A DNA stretch of 64,000 nt, taken from the NCBI GenBank assembly GCA_022565595.1, contig JAIUML010000019.1:1-64000 (forward strand), read 5' to 3'. This DNA comes from Saccharospirillum sp. GTDB taxonomy: Bacteria; Pseudomonadota; Gammaproteobacteria; Pseudomonadales; Natronospirillaceae. Shown in pieces: positions 33,604-42,363 of this stretch (positions within the stretch are counted from its first letter, which is position 1; the number at the start of each line of letters is the position of its first letter). The notes under the pieces are model-generated. The model ran no database searches. It was not told where the DNA came from and worked only from the letters and a program-made list of their open reading frames with translations. The translations under genes were made by a program, and so were the position numbers.

Positions 33604-34530
33604 TTACTCAAATTGATTTAAAGCGATGGCTGTCGCCAGCCGAGCATTGTTAAAAACCAGTTGAATGTTGCTGGCCAGACTGTCGCCACCGGTCAATTCT
33701 GCGACCCGCGACAGCAGGAAAGGGGTGGACTCTTTTCCGCTGATGCGTTGTTTTTCGGCTTCACTCAGTGCCTGCTCTATAGCCTGGTCAATGATGGCCT
33801 TCTCCATGGCGTAAGCTTCGGGTATAGGGTTGGCAATGACAACGCCACCATGCAAACCCATGCCCCATTTGGCTTCAAGAAAGCTGGCAATGGCTTTCGG
33901 GCTCTCCATGCGGTAGTCCACACTTTGATCGCTTTCTCGGGTGTAGAAGGCTGGGAGGCTGTCGGTCTGGTACCCCAGCACCGGGACTCCCTGGGTTTCC
34001 AGGTATTCTCTGGTCAGGCCCAGATCCAGAATCGACTTGGCACCGGCGCAGACGACAGCAACGGAGGTATGAGCCAGTTCCTGCAAATCGGCAGAGATAT
34101 CAAAGCTCTGTTGAGCGCCGCGATGTACGCCACCAATACCACCCGTGGCGAAAATGCGAATGCCCGCCATGGCGGCGATGATCATGGTCGCGGCGACCGT
34201 GGTGGCGCCATGAAGACCCTGGGCGACCACAAAGGGGAGATCTCGTCGCGAGCATTTGGCCACGCTCTGGCCCGCCCTGGCGAGCGTATCGATCTGCTCG
34301 GAGCTGAGCCCGGCTTTGAGACGGCCATCAATGACGGCGATGGTGGCAGGAGTGGCACCGCCATCGCGGATGATCTGCTCGACCTGGCGGGCGGTTTCTG
34401 CATTCTGCGGCCAGGGCATGCCATGAGAGATTATGGTGCTTTCCAGCGCGACTACGGGTTTTCCGGCGTTCAGAGCCGACTCGACTTCGGGGCTCAGATC
34501 GAGCCAGGGGTTCAGTGTTGTGCGATCCAT
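33604..34530 (-). CDS. psuG: Pseudouridine-5'-phosphate glycosidase
   Basis: 308 residues. It splits pseudouridine 5'-phosphate into uracil and ribose 5-phosphate, the second step of pseudouridine breakdown. Characteristic stretches are GKPVVALESTIISHGMPWPQ near residue 23, GGATPATIAVIDGRLKAGLS, KCSRRDLPFVVAQGLHGATT and FATGGIGGVHRGAQQSFDIS. The metal and substrate residues lie in those segments. The start overlaps the end of psuK by 19 bp, so the two are co-transcribed, as usual for this pathway. A hairpin follows the gene. No dedicated nucleoside transporter is next to it. Confidence 0.93.
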   Translation of the reverse strand: MDRTTLNPWLDLSPEVESALNAGKPVVALESTIISHGMPWPQNAETARQVEQIIRDGGATPATIAVIDGRLKAGLSSEQIDTLARAGQSVAKCSRRDLPFVVAQGLHGATTVAATMIIAAMAGIRIFATGGIGGVHRGAQQSFDISADLQELAHTSVAVVCAGAKSILDLGLTREYLETQGVPVLGYQTDSLPAFYTRESDQSVDYRMESPKAIASFLEAKWGMGLHGGVVIANPIPEAYAMEKAIIDQAIEQALSEAEKQRISGKESTPFLLSRVAELTGGDSLASNIQLVFNNARLATAIALNQFE

Positions 34531-35588
34531 TCCAGTACCTGCTGTTCGGTCAGTTGAGGGGCGTTGGCGTGTTCTGAATTCAATGTAATGGCCGCGCAGG
34601 CCAGGGCAAAAGCGGTTTGCTGGTGAGCATCATAACCGCGGCATTGTGCATGTATCAGGCCGGCCAGAAGGGCATCTCCTGCGCCGGTGTCACTGACGAT
34701 ATCGACTGAGTAGCTGGGCAACTCTACGGTTTCGTTGGCATCGACTCGCGCCAGGCCTTTGTTTCCCAGGCTGAGCATCACCTGCTGGACACCCCTTGCC
34801 AACAGGTCTTTTGCGGCCGCCTCCGTGCTGCTATCCGGTTCGCCAAGAAGCGCCCGTGCTTCACTCAGGTTGACTTTTAACCCGGTCAGTTTGGGCAGCA
34901 GGGGTCTTAGCCTGGGTGCCTTGGACGTCGAGACGGCGTCCGCGTAAAGGCTGCCACGCAGAGGCAGAGAGGCCAGCCAGGCGAGAGTGGCTTCTGGCAC
35001 ATTGGCCTCAACCACCAGGATATCGGCCGATACTAATAGCGGTTGAACGGCACTGAGCCGTTCTGGCGTCAACGCATCAGCGATGGCCATGGCAGCGATG
35101 GCCGCCACCAGTTCACCTGCTGCGTTATTCAGCGCCAGGTAGGTGCCAGTAGTGCAGTCGGGATCGCGCAGTACGCCGCCGGTCTGAATGCCCGCTTGCT
35201 GCATTTGTCGCAACAGCCAGTCGCCATGGGTGTCCTGGCCGAGCATTGTGACCAGGCTGACGTCGTGACCGAGCCGAACCAGATTCTCAGCGATATTACG
35301 GCCAACGCCGCCGGCACTCTGGTGCACGCTGCCCGGATTGGAGTCACCTGGAATAAAAGCAGCAGTGGAGCGGCCGCTGATATCGACATTGGCGCCACCC
35401 AGCACCACAACGTGGCGCGGCTCAGGCAGCAAATAGCCCTTGCCGAGAATTTGGCCGCTTTTCATCAATCGGGAAATATAGGCAGCAACCGACTCTCGAC
35501 TGATACCGAGTTCGTTTGCCAACTGTTGCTGAGTGGCCATGGGGTGCCTGCGCACAGCGGCAAGCAGTTGATGCTCGATGTCTTTCAT
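34512..35588 (-). CDS. psuK: Pseudouridine kinase with N-terminal winged-helix domain
   Basis: 358 residues. Residues about 1-55 form a DNA-binding winged helix (EHQLLAAVRRHPMATQQQLA..ELGISRESVAAYISRLMKSG); residues about 60-358 are a PfkB/ribokinase-family sugar kinase with VVLGGANVDISGRS, HQSAGGVGRNIAENLVRLGH and the C-terminal signature DTGAGDALLAGLIHA. It phosphorylates pseudouridine for PsuG. The same HTH-kinase fusion exists in E. coli YeiI. An enzyme with its own DNA-binding domain could regulate its operon; an inverted repeat lies directly before its start codon, where no Shine-Dalgarno sequence is visible. Confidence 0.88.
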   Translation of the reverse strand: MKDIEHQLLAAVRRHPMATQQQLANELGISRESVAAYISRLMKSGQILGKGYLLPEPRHVVVLGGANVDISGRSTAAFIPGDSNPGSVHQSAGGVGRNIAENLVRLGHDVSLVTMLGQDTHGDWLLRQMQQAGIQTGGVLRDPDCTTGTYLALNNAAGELVAAIAAMAIADALTPERLSAVQPLLVSADILVVEANVPEATLAWLASLPLRGSLYADAVSTSKAPRLRPLLPKLTGLKVNLSEARALLGEPDSSTEAAAKDLLARGVQQVMLSLGNKGLARVDANETVELPSYSVDIVSDTGAGDALLAGLIHAQCRGYDAHQQTAFALACAAITLNSEHANAPQLTEQQVLEWIAQH

Positions 35589-35616
35589 AACAATAGTTAT
35601 CTAAGTAACATTTGTT
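35589..35616 (-). promoter_or_regulatory. Inverted repeat abutting the psuK start codon
   Basis: AACAATAGTTA (35589-35599), 6-bp spacer, TAACATTTGTT (35606-35616): arms match at 9 of 11 positions. It occupies the place where the psuK ribosome site should be, and there is none. It could be an operator for the kinase's own winged helix, with psuK mRNA leaderless or nearly so. Confidence 0.5.
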
Positions 35617-35717
35617 ATTATTATGGGCCTGTTAGTGGTCTCTGGCAATAGGGGAGTTTTCAGTAATACTCAGCTGGATGCTATGCTGGTACGCATCGAG
35701 CCGACCAGAGTGACCAG

Positions 35718-36611
35718 ATGCTGGACCGAATGAACCTGAGACACCTGCAGTATTTCTGGGTTATAGCCCGAGAGGGAAGCATCGTCAAAGCCAGCGAAGT
35801 GCTGGATCTGGCACCCCAAACGCTCAGTGGTCAGCTTGCTGCTTTTGAGTCGGCCCTGGGTGTTGCGCTCTTTCGACGGGAGAAGCGCTCTCTGGTGCTG
35901 ACCGAGACAGGGCAATGGGTCTTTGCATACGCCGAACAGATATTTGCGCTCACTCAGGAACTGAGCGACGGCCTGATTCAGCCTGAAGGCAATCGGCCGA
36001 TCCGGCTCTCGGTGGGCGTGGTGGCCTCGATCCATAAGTTGATCGCCTTTAGGTTGATTGAACCGGCCTTGTCGCTGCCAACGCCGGTGCATCTGCGCTG
36101 CCATACCGGCATGGTTGATGATCTGCTGCGCGGGCTCAAACGCCAGACCTACGACGTTGTGCTCACCGATCAGTTACCGTCTTCACTGGTAGATTCCCAC
36201 CTGCACAGCCATGCCTTGCTCAGTTCTTCCATCAGTCTGTTCGGGTCGCCCGACAAGGTGGCTCAATTGCAGCCCGATTTTCCCGCCAGCCTGGAAGGTG
36301 AAGCTTTTCTGGCCAATTCTCTCGATGCCCCTTACCTCGTGCGCTTGTTGCAATGGTTCAATCAGCAAGGGGTCAAGTTGAGGGTTTTGGCGGAAATTGA
36401 CGACAGTGCCTTGATCAAGGTCTTCGGCAGTGCGGGTAAGGGCCTTTTTGCAGCGCCAACGGTGATTCGTGATGAGGTCTGCCGGCAATACCGGGTAGCT
36501 CACCTGGCCGCCCTTGATGAAGTTCCGGACGAACTTTACGCTGTCACTCGAACGCACGATCCCAGTCATCAGGCGGTGCGTGCTATTATTTCATCGAAAA
36601 AATCGAGCTAA
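35718..36611 (+). CDS. NhaR-type LysR-family regulator
   Basis: 297 residues. LysR-type helix-turn-helix at the N-terminus (NLRHLQYFWVIAREGSIVKA..LDLAPQTLSGQLAAFESALG) followed by a two-lobed effector domain. The pattern HLYYFW/Q-YFW, SIVKAS..L.L.PQT.SGQ, IHLRC-H..MVDDLL and DDSAL.KVFG..G.G.F.APT closely tracks E. coli NhaR, the Na+-responsive activator of the antiporter gene nhaA. Met 5 (35730) is an alternative start. No antiporter is present; instead a strong-SD small gene and an SbtA-like, Na+-dependent permease follow on the same strand, suggesting a sodium-linked regulon. NhaR assignment is by remembered similarity. Confidence 0.78.
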   Translation: MLDRMNLRHLQYFWVIAREGSIVKASEVLDLAPQTLSGQLAAFESALGVALFRREKRSLVLTETGQWVFAYAEQIFALTQELSDGLIQPEGNRPIRLSVGVVASIHKLIAFRLIEPALSLPTPVHLRCHTGMVDDLLRGLKRQTYDVVLTDQLPSSLVDSHLHSHALLSSSISLFGSPDKVAQLQPDFPASLEGEAFLANSLDAPYLVRLLQWFNQQGVKLRVLAEIDDSALIKVFGSAGKGLFAAPTVIRDEVCRQYRVAHLAALDEVPDELYAVTRTHDPSHQAVRAIISSKKSS

Positions 36612-36693
36612 GTGCTTCATTAAATCTGTTTTATACGAGTCTTTTTTTCTGAATACTGTGAATCGTCCCTTAAGCCTTTGAGGAGGTCGATCC

Positions 36694-37035
36694 ATGAAAA
36701 CCATACACAAGCATCGTCTGGACATTAGCAGCAAGGTCAATACACTGTCCCTGCGAGATGGCTACAAAGTGGTGCGCTGTGAGTACCTGGTGCCAGAGAA
36801 GGCCGTTTTCCTTTGGGTAGAAGTGTCTCTTGATATCACTTTACCCATGCGTGAACGCCAGTTTCGTGTGGTTCGTTCCGGTGAACCTGTGCCAGATGAC
36901 TTCGGTTACCTCGACACTGCCCTGGATCCCTTCGACCCCAGAGCGTTTCATGTGTTTGAAGTGCCTGAAGCTCAATCTGTAGAGGCCAAAGGTGCCGAAC
37001 AGGGCCGATACGGCGGAATCAGCGCCGTTGCGTGA
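36694..37035 (+). CDS. DUF7352-like small protein
   Basis: 113 residues, soluble. AGGAGG (36681-36686) lies 7 nt upstream of the ATG, so translation should be efficient. The start MKTIHKHRLDISSKVNTLSL, followed by VVRCEYLVPEKAVFLWVEVS and RQFRVVRSGEPVPDDFGYLD, resembles a family of short beta-rich proteins of unknown function (annotated DUF7352) found in phages and bacteria. No phage gene is near. The last third, rich in Ala/Glu/Gly, is poorly conserved in character. It lies between the NhaR-like regulator and the SbtA-like permease, 82 bp after the former. Function unknown. Confidence 0.6.
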   Translation: MKTIHKHRLDISSKVNTLSLRDGYKVVRCEYLVPEKAVFLWVEVSLDITLPMRERQFRVVRSGEPVPDDFGYLDTALDPFDPRAFHVFEVPEAQSVEAKGAEQGRYGGISAVA

Positions 37036-37120
37036 TTGGCGGCGTGGCATGCGACGGCTGTCTCGGACTTTGGCCAACATTTGAACGTAACATCAAATCG
37101 ACCAAGAGAGGACGCGGTTT

Positions 37121-38068
37121 TTGCCTGACATAGTGGTGTTGTTTTTTGTGCTTGGCCTGGTCTCAGGTCTGATGAAATCGGACTTGAACCTGCCAAAGGC
37201 CGCATACGAAACACTAAGCCTGTTGCTGATGCTCAGCATCGGTCTTAAAGGTGGCCTTGCGCTGCATGGCAACATCAGTGTCAGCTTGCTGACTGAAGCG
37301 CTAGTGATTCTGCTGCTGGGCTTCAGCTTGCCTCTGTTGTTGCTGCCGCTGTTGCGTGTCGTGATTGGCTTGAGCCCGGCTAACGCCATCAGCTTTGCTG
37401 CCCACTATGGTTCGGTCAGCGCCGGTACTTTTGCCGTGGCGCTGGCCTATGCTCAGTCCAATCAACTGGAGCTGGGTGGACAGGTCACGCTCTACCTGGT
37501 TCTGCTTGAATTACCGGCCTTGCTGGTGGCTATTGGCCTCTATCAAATGACGCAACAACGTCACTCGCCCAGTTCAGGTTTTCAGGTAAAGGCCCTGTTG
37601 CATGAAACCTTCACCAACCGCAGTGTCGTATTGCTGGTCGGTGGCGTCATCATTGGCGGGTTGTACGGCTACGAGCAGGGCGGCGTGGTCGTGGAGTTGC
37701 TGACCAACAGTTTTCCGCTGATCCTCGCGTTATTTCTGTTGGAAATGGGCCTGGTCGCTGCGGAGACCTTGCGCAAGTTTCGCTGGCGCTATTGGCGGGT
37801 GGTGGCCTTTGCTTTACTGGCGCCGCCGGTGTTATCGCTCAGTGGCATGCTGGCGGCCATTATTCTCGGCTTGCCCACAGGCTCCGCCGTCATCCTGGCA
37901 GCCCTCGCGGCCAGTGCCTCCTACATCGCAGCACCCGTTGCCATTCGCAAGGCCATTCCCGAAGCCGACATCGGCCTGGTGATGCTGGCATCACTGGGCA
38001 TTACTTTCCCGTTCAATGTGCTTTTGGGTATTCCGCTTTACCACCAGCTGTACAGCCTGCTGATGTGA
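37121..38068 (+). CDS. SbtA-family sodium-dependent bicarbonate-type permease
   Basis: 315 residues with about ten membrane helices in two inverted halves. Signatures of the DUF897/SbtA family are NLPKAAYETLSLLLMLSIGL..KGGLAL near residues 25-50, ISFAAHYGSVSAGTFAVALA around 85-105, and LFLLEMGLVAAETLR plus AASASYIAAPVAIRKAIPEA in the second half. SbtA in cyanobacteria imports bicarbonate with Na+; heterotrophic homologues are common but their substrates are less clear. The TTG start at 37121 has GAGAGGA upstream; it is the only initiation codon placing a full first helix. Its neighbour is an NhaR-like (Na+-linked) regulator. tRNA-Leu follows, on the other strand. Confidence 0.82.
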   Translation: MPDIVVLFFVLGLVSGLMKSDLNLPKAAYETLSLLLMLSIGLKGGLALHGNISVSLLTEALVILLLGFSLPLLLLPLLRVVIGLSPANAISFAAHYGSVSAGTFAVALAYAQSNQLELGGQVTLYLVLLELPALLVAIGLYQMTQQRHSPSSGFQVKALLHETFTNRSVVLLVGGVIIGGLYGYEQGGVVVELLTNSFPLILALFLLEMGLVAAETLRKFRWRYWRVVAFALLAPPVLSLSGMLAAIILGLPTGSAVILAALAASASYIAAPVAIRKAIPEADIGLVMLASLGITFPFNVLLGIPLYHQLYSLLM

Positions 38069-38120
38069 TCCGGCCAGGTATGGATTGGGTGTATCAGAGA
38101 GTGTTCAAGGAAGTTTGAGA

Positions 38121-38205
<85 letters not shown>

Positions 38206-38245
38206 TTATTGCATCGCCTCGGCCTTTCACCAAGGGAGGCGGCAT

Positions 38246-38251
38246 ACTATA
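38246..38251 (-). promoter_or_regulatory. Likely -10 box of tRNA-Leu
   Basis: TATAGT on the minus strand, 40 bp upstream of the mature tRNA 5' end, followed by a GC-rich discriminator (ATGCCGCC), as common for stable RNA promoters. The -35 region is weak (TTGCGT about 15 bp upstream). Confidence 0.4.
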
Positions 38252-38299
38252 GAAATCGGGCCGCGTACGCAAGCAGCCCGTAGGAGATTTTACCGCACT

Positions 38300-40279
38300 T
38301 TATTGCAGGCTCATCTGGCGTTGTTCGAACCACTCGATGGCTTCACTCAGAGGGCGCGGTCGAGCATAAACGAAGCCCTGAATGCTGTGGCAACCGAGCG
38401 CAATAACAGCGTTCAGTTCTTCCTCTGTCTCCACCCCTTCAGCCACCACTTGAATATTCAAGGATTGGCATAGTTCGATCACGGCCTTGACTACCGCCTG
38501 CTGTTTTTTTGCCTTGTGTAAGTCCTTGATAAAGGTGCGGTCGAGCTTGATGATCTTGAACGGCAATTCTGGCAGATGCGACAGATTGGCATAGCCACTG
38601 CCGAAATCGTCCAGTGCCAGAGTAACACCCAGGTTGCTGATGCTTTCCAGCAGGGTGCGGAACTCCATATTCTGTTCTGGCAAGTGATGCTCTGTCATTT
38701 CCAGCTCAAGATAATGAAGCACGTCCGGTTTGCGTTTATACCAGGCTTCGAGGTAGCGCAAAGTGTCGTCGTTGATGCTTTGTACGCTGAGGTTGACCCC
38801 AAGCAGTATAGGGTGAGCGCCCTCATTTAACTGGCGAGAAATCAGCAACAGAGATTGCTCCAGCACCCAGCGGTCGAGCTCTCGCACCGAGCCATTGTGC
38901 TCTGCCAGTTCCATGAAATGACCAGGGTAGATCAGATCGCCACTGTCGCTTTGCAGGCGCACCAGGCACTCCAGTGCCTCGATCTGGCCATTGCGGCTGT
39001 CTATCCTGGGTTGAATGTGGATTTCCAGGTCCTGCTGATTGAGCGCACGCTTGAGGGTCTGTGCCTTGTCCAGACGCCGCTGGGCCTGATCCTGGTAGTC
39101 ACTTCGATACCAGTGGATCTGATTGCGACCATGCTTCTTGGCATTGAACAATGCTACACCGGCATGCTGTTGCAGCTCACGCAGGTTGTGTCCATGTTGC
39201 GGTGCCCGGGCACAGCCAACGGAGGCGGTAAAGCTGTAGCTGCTGTCGCCCAGTGAAAAGGGTTGGCTGAGCTGAGTGTGCAGATCTTCCAGCCTTTGGG
39301 GGCGATCGTCTTCAGTGTCACCTTCCTGATCATGCCAGAACAGAACGAACTCATCGGCACCGACCCGAGACAGAAAATCGTTGTCGAGACTGAAATGCTT
39401 CAGGCGTTTGGCCAGAGCCTGCAACAACTGGTCACCCGCATCCGAACCCATGGAATCGTTGAGGACCTTGAAGTGGTCGATGTCCACATGCAGGCACCAG
39501 ATGTCTTCTGCCGACGCTGTGTCGTCACTGATGTGTTGACGCAAGCCCTGCTGGTTGGCAAAGCCGGTGACCGGATCGATGTGCTGGTCCGCTCGTATCT
39601 GAGCATCGGCTTCCTTGTATTGGCTGATGTCCAGCGCATAACCGAGCACACCTACCACCTGTTTGCCTTCACCCAGCAAAGGGTGGCGTTCGATGCGGTA
39701 CCAGCGAGTGCGTTTGCCGGTAACATCCATCTTGAGTTCCAGCCTGTTGGCCTGACCGGTTTCCAGCGCTTGCTGATCTGCTGCAACAAAGGCTTCGGCC
39801 AGCTTTGCATTGAGCAAGGCGTCGTCCGTTGTGCCTACAGGTTCATTGCCGTCGCACCATTGCTGGCGCAGGTAGTCGTTGGCCACGAGATAGCGACCGA
39901 AGCGATCTTTCAACCAGAGTGGAAAAGGCAGGTTGTGAACCAGGCTTTGCAGCAGCACATGCTCGTCGCGCAACTGTTTGCTGCTGTCGATCATGTCTTT
40001 TGCCTGAACCAGTGCATTGTGCAGATGCTTCTGATCGTTCTGCGCCAGCGCCAGCGTTACCGAGGCGTAGACACGAACGGTGCCCAGCAAAAGGGTCAGG
40101 CTGATAAAGAGGGCCAGCATGCCCATCAGCCCGGAAATCAGATCGACATCCAGCGTAAACAGCCAGATGGCAATGGCCATCAGCAGGCCCGAACAGAAGC
40201 CAAGTGCGACCAATAGTCCGAGCCTTTTGGCCAACGGGGTTTTGCCGGGTCGGGCCGTAGTAACGGTAGGGTTGCTCAT
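38300..40279 (-). CDS. Membrane GGDEF-EAL protein with PAS domain
   Basis: 659 residues from ATG 40279, chosen because a longer in-frame start would overlap the ettA end and add a low-complexity Ser/Thr tail. Two membrane helices (about 20-65), a PAS domain (about 105-220, LVHNLPFPLWLKDRFGRYLV), a GGDEF domain (about 235-395) and an EAL domain (about 405-650). The diguanylate cyclase site is GADEF instead of GGDEF. The phosphodiesterase site reads ECLVRL in place of EALVR, but the metal and catalytic positions Asn (NLSVQS), Glu (EMTEHHL), Asp-Asp (DDFGSGY), Lys (KLDRTFI) and Glu (AEGVET) are kept. I infer that it mainly degrades c-di-GMP, perhaps with a regulatory GGDEF domain. Confidence 0.88.
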   Translation of the reverse strand: MSNPTVTTARPGKTPLAKRLGLLVALGFCSGLLMAIAIWLFTLDVDLISGLMGMLALFISLTLLLGTVRVYASVTLALAQNDQKHLHNALVQAKDMIDSSKQLRDEHVLLQSLVHNLPFPLWLKDRFGRYLVANDYLRQQWCDGNEPVGTTDDALLNAKLAEAFVAADQQALETGQANRLELKMDVTGKRTRWYRIERHPLLGEGKQVVGVLGYALDISQYKEADAQIRADQHIDPVTGFANQQGLRQHISDDTASAEDIWCLHVDIDHFKVLNDSMGSDAGDQLLQALAKRLKHFSLDNDFLSRVGADEFVLFWHDQEGDTEDDRPQRLEDLHTQLSQPFSLGDSSYSFTASVGCARAPQHGHNLRELQQHAGVALFNAKKHGRNQIHWYRSDYQDQAQRRLDKAQTLKRALNQQDLEIHIQPRIDSRNGQIEALECLVRLQSDSGDLIYPGHFMELAEHNGSVRELDRWVLEQSLLLISRQLNEGAHPILLGVNLSVQSINDDTLRYLEAWYKRKPDVLHYLELEMTEHHLPEQNMEFRTLLESISNLGVTLALDDFGSGYANLSHLPELPFKIIKLDRTFIKDLHKAKKQQAVVKAVIELCQSLNIQVVAEGVETEEELNAVIALGCHSIQGFVYARPRPLSEAIEWFEQRQMSLQ

Positions 40280-40295
40280 CGCTTCAGGATGCTCA

Positions 40296-41954
40296 CTACT
40301 TGATGCGTTTGTACTTGATGCGCTTGGGCCCCTGGTTGCCCGTACGCTTGTGGTAGTCGGCGTCATATTCGGTGAAGTTGCCTTCAAAGAAAACGGTATT
40401 GGAATCCCCTTCGAACGCCAGGATGTGCGTCGCTACTCGATCCAGGAACCAGCGATCGTGCGAAATGACAATGGCCGAACCGGGAAAGGCCAGCAAGGCC
40501 TCTTCAAGTGCGCGCAGCGTTTCGACATCGAGATCGTTGGTCGGTTCGTCCAACAGCAGGACGTTGCCACCTTCTTTCAGCAGTTTGGCCAGAAACAGGC
40601 GGTTACGCTCACCACCGGATAACTGTTTAACGAACTTCTGCTGGGCGCTGCCCTTGAAGTTGAAGCGGCCAATATAGGCGCGTGAGGGTATCTCATAGCC
40701 GCCGACAGATATCATGTCCTGACCGTCGGAGACTTCCTGCCACACGGTTTTCTCGCCATCGAGTTCACGCATCTGGCCGACAAAGGCCAGCTTTACGGTC
40801 TCGCCTACCCTTATGGAGCCGCTATCGGGCTGTTCCATGCCGGCAATCATGCGGAACAGGGTCGATTTACCGGCACCGTTACCACCAATCACCCCGACGA
40901 TGGCGCCAGGTGGCAAGGTGAAATTGAGATCATCATAGAGCAGTTGTCCGTCGTAGCCCTTGGCCACATGCTCGGCCTGGATCACCACATCACCCAGACG
41001 TGGTCCGGGTGGAATGTAGAGCTCGTTGGTCTCATTTCGGGTCTGGAATTCGCGGGAGTTCATCTCTTCGAATTGGCGCAACCTGGCCTTGGATTTGGCC
41101 TGACGGCCCTTGGCGTTCTGACGCACCCATTCCAACTCGGCCTTGATGGCCTTTTCATGAGAAGCCTGTTGCTTGGACTCCATCTGCAACCGCTTTTCCT
41201 TGTTCTCGAGCCATTGGCTGTAGTTGCCTTCAAAGGGGATGCCGTGGCCTCGGTCCAGTTCCAGAATCCAGCCGGCGACGTTGTCGAGAAAGTAGCGGTC
41301 GTGGGTAATGGCTACCACAGTGCCAGTGAACTCGTGCAGGAACCGCTCCAGCCAGGCGACGGATTCGGCGTCCAGGTGGTTGGTGGGTTCGTCGAGCAGC
41401 AGCATGTCGGGGTTGGACAGCAGCAGACGACACAGGGCTACGCGGCGACGTTCGCCCCCGGAGAGATGCTTGACCGAAGCATCCCAGGGTGGCAAGCGCA
41501 GGGCATCGGCCGCGATTTCCAGGCGGTTTTCCAGGTTGTGACCGTCGGCGGCGCTGAGCAGGTTTTCCAGTTCCTGCTGCTCGGCGGCCAACTTGTCGAA
41601 ATCGGCATCGGGTTCGGCATAGGCCGCGTAGACTTCCTCGAGCCTGACTTGAGCATCCTTCAGATGCTGCAGTGACTCCTCGACAATCTCGCGCACCGTT
41701 TTGCTCTCATCGAGCTCCGGCTCCTGAGGCAGATAGCCGATATTCAGGCCGGGCTGGGGCCGGGCTTCGCCAATAAAGTCCTTGTCGACCCCGGCCATAA
41801 TGCGCAGCAGCGTGGACTTGCCCGAGCCATTCAGGCCCAGAACGCCAATTTTGGCACCAGGGAAGAAGGACAAAGAGATGTCTTTCAGAATCTGTTCTTT
41901 CGGCGGGACGACCTTGCCGACACGGTTCATCGTAAAAACGTATTGAGCCACCAA
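40296..41954 (-). CDS. ettA: Energy-dependent translational throttle EttA
   Basis: 552 residues, ABC-F family: two ATPase cassettes and no membrane part. The first has GLNGSGKST, LSGGERRRVALC and LLLDEPTNHLD; the second GGNGAGKST, LSGGERNRLFLAK and LLLDEPTNDLD. Between them lies a linker with the arm-type basic segment RQNAKGRQAKSKARLRQFEE. The beginning (AQYVFTMNRVGKVVPPKEQI) and the end (GPKRIKYKRIK) match EttA specifically, not Uup or YheS. EttA binds the ribosomal E site and slows the first steps of elongation when ADP is high. The end of the gene lies 16 bp before the GGDEF/EAL gene, so the two may be co-transcribed. Confidence 0.95.
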   Translation of the reverse strand: MVAQYVFTMNRVGKVVPPKEQILKDISLSFFPGAKIGVLGLNGSGKSTLLRIMAGVDKDFIGEARPQPGLNIGYLPQEPELDESKTVREIVEESLQHLKDAQVRLEEVYAAYAEPDADFDKLAAEQQELENLLSAADGHNLENRLEIAADALRLPPWDASVKHLSGGERRRVALCRLLLSNPDMLLLDEPTNHLDAESVAWLERFLHEFTGTVVAITHDRYFLDNVAGWILELDRGHGIPFEGNYSQWLENKEKRLQMESKQQASHEKAIKAELEWVRQNAKGRQAKSKARLRQFEEMNSREFQTRNETNELYIPPGPRLGDVVIQAEHVAKGYDGQLLYDDLNFTLPPGAIVGVIGGNGAGKSTLFRMIAGMEQPDSGSIRVGETVKLAFVGQMRELDGEKTVWQEVSDGQDMISVGGYEIPSRAYIGRFNFKGSAQQKFVKQLSGGERNRLFLAKLLKEGGNVLLLDEPTNDLDVETLRALEEALLAFPGSAIVISHDRWFLDRVATHILAFEGDSNTVFFEGNFTEYDADYHKRTGNQGPKRIKYKRIK

Positions 41955-42363
41955 AGCACCTATTGATTACCAGTGTGAACGTGAGTGGAGCGAGGAATCG
42001 ACGCACGCGAAAACCGTTCAATATGGGCGCCGCTCCTGGGTGCCGACTAGGGTAGTGAAAAGGGGGGCGCTTGGAAAGCTTTGCTCGGCTTCTATCGGGC
42101 GAAAGTTGGATGAGGTGGCACGGCCTGATACACGGCAATGGTTAAGTATAAGTAAAGTGAATGATTTATTCGATTAAGTAAATAGGCGCTGAAAGCAAAA
42201 AAATGCGCAAAAACAGCCTCAAATGACGCTCTCGGACTGGGCAACCGCCATGCTTTATGTACAATACGTCGCTCTCGAAACCCGCTGAAACACTGAGCTA
42301 AAGCTGTCCAGCTGGGCAGCTTCAGTCAGTGATTCGCGCCGCCTTTAGCAATGGGAGACCACC
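41955..42363 (+). other. Intergenic region with glyA leader hairpin
   Basis: 409 bp between divergent ettA and glyA. No coding region is visible. A candidate -10, TACAAT, lies at 42260-42265. The leader has a nearly perfect 22-nt palindrome (42301-42322, arms AAGCTGTCCAG and CTGGGCAGCTT, one G-U in RNA), enclosed by CACTGA (42291-42296) and TCAGTG (42326-42331). The glyA ribosome site GGGAG is at 42353-42357. The segment 42050-42240 holds nothing I can name; it is AT-rich around 42140-42200. Confidence 0.45.

Noticed and set aside
33661-34557. 298-codon plus-strand frame opposite psuG
   Set aside because: Composition is Gln/Gly/His-rich as expected for an antisense shadow; psuG on the other strand is unmistakable.
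39263-40216. 317-codon plus-strand frame opposite the GGDEF/EAL gene
   Set aside because: Antisense shadow without ribosome site or recognisable domain.
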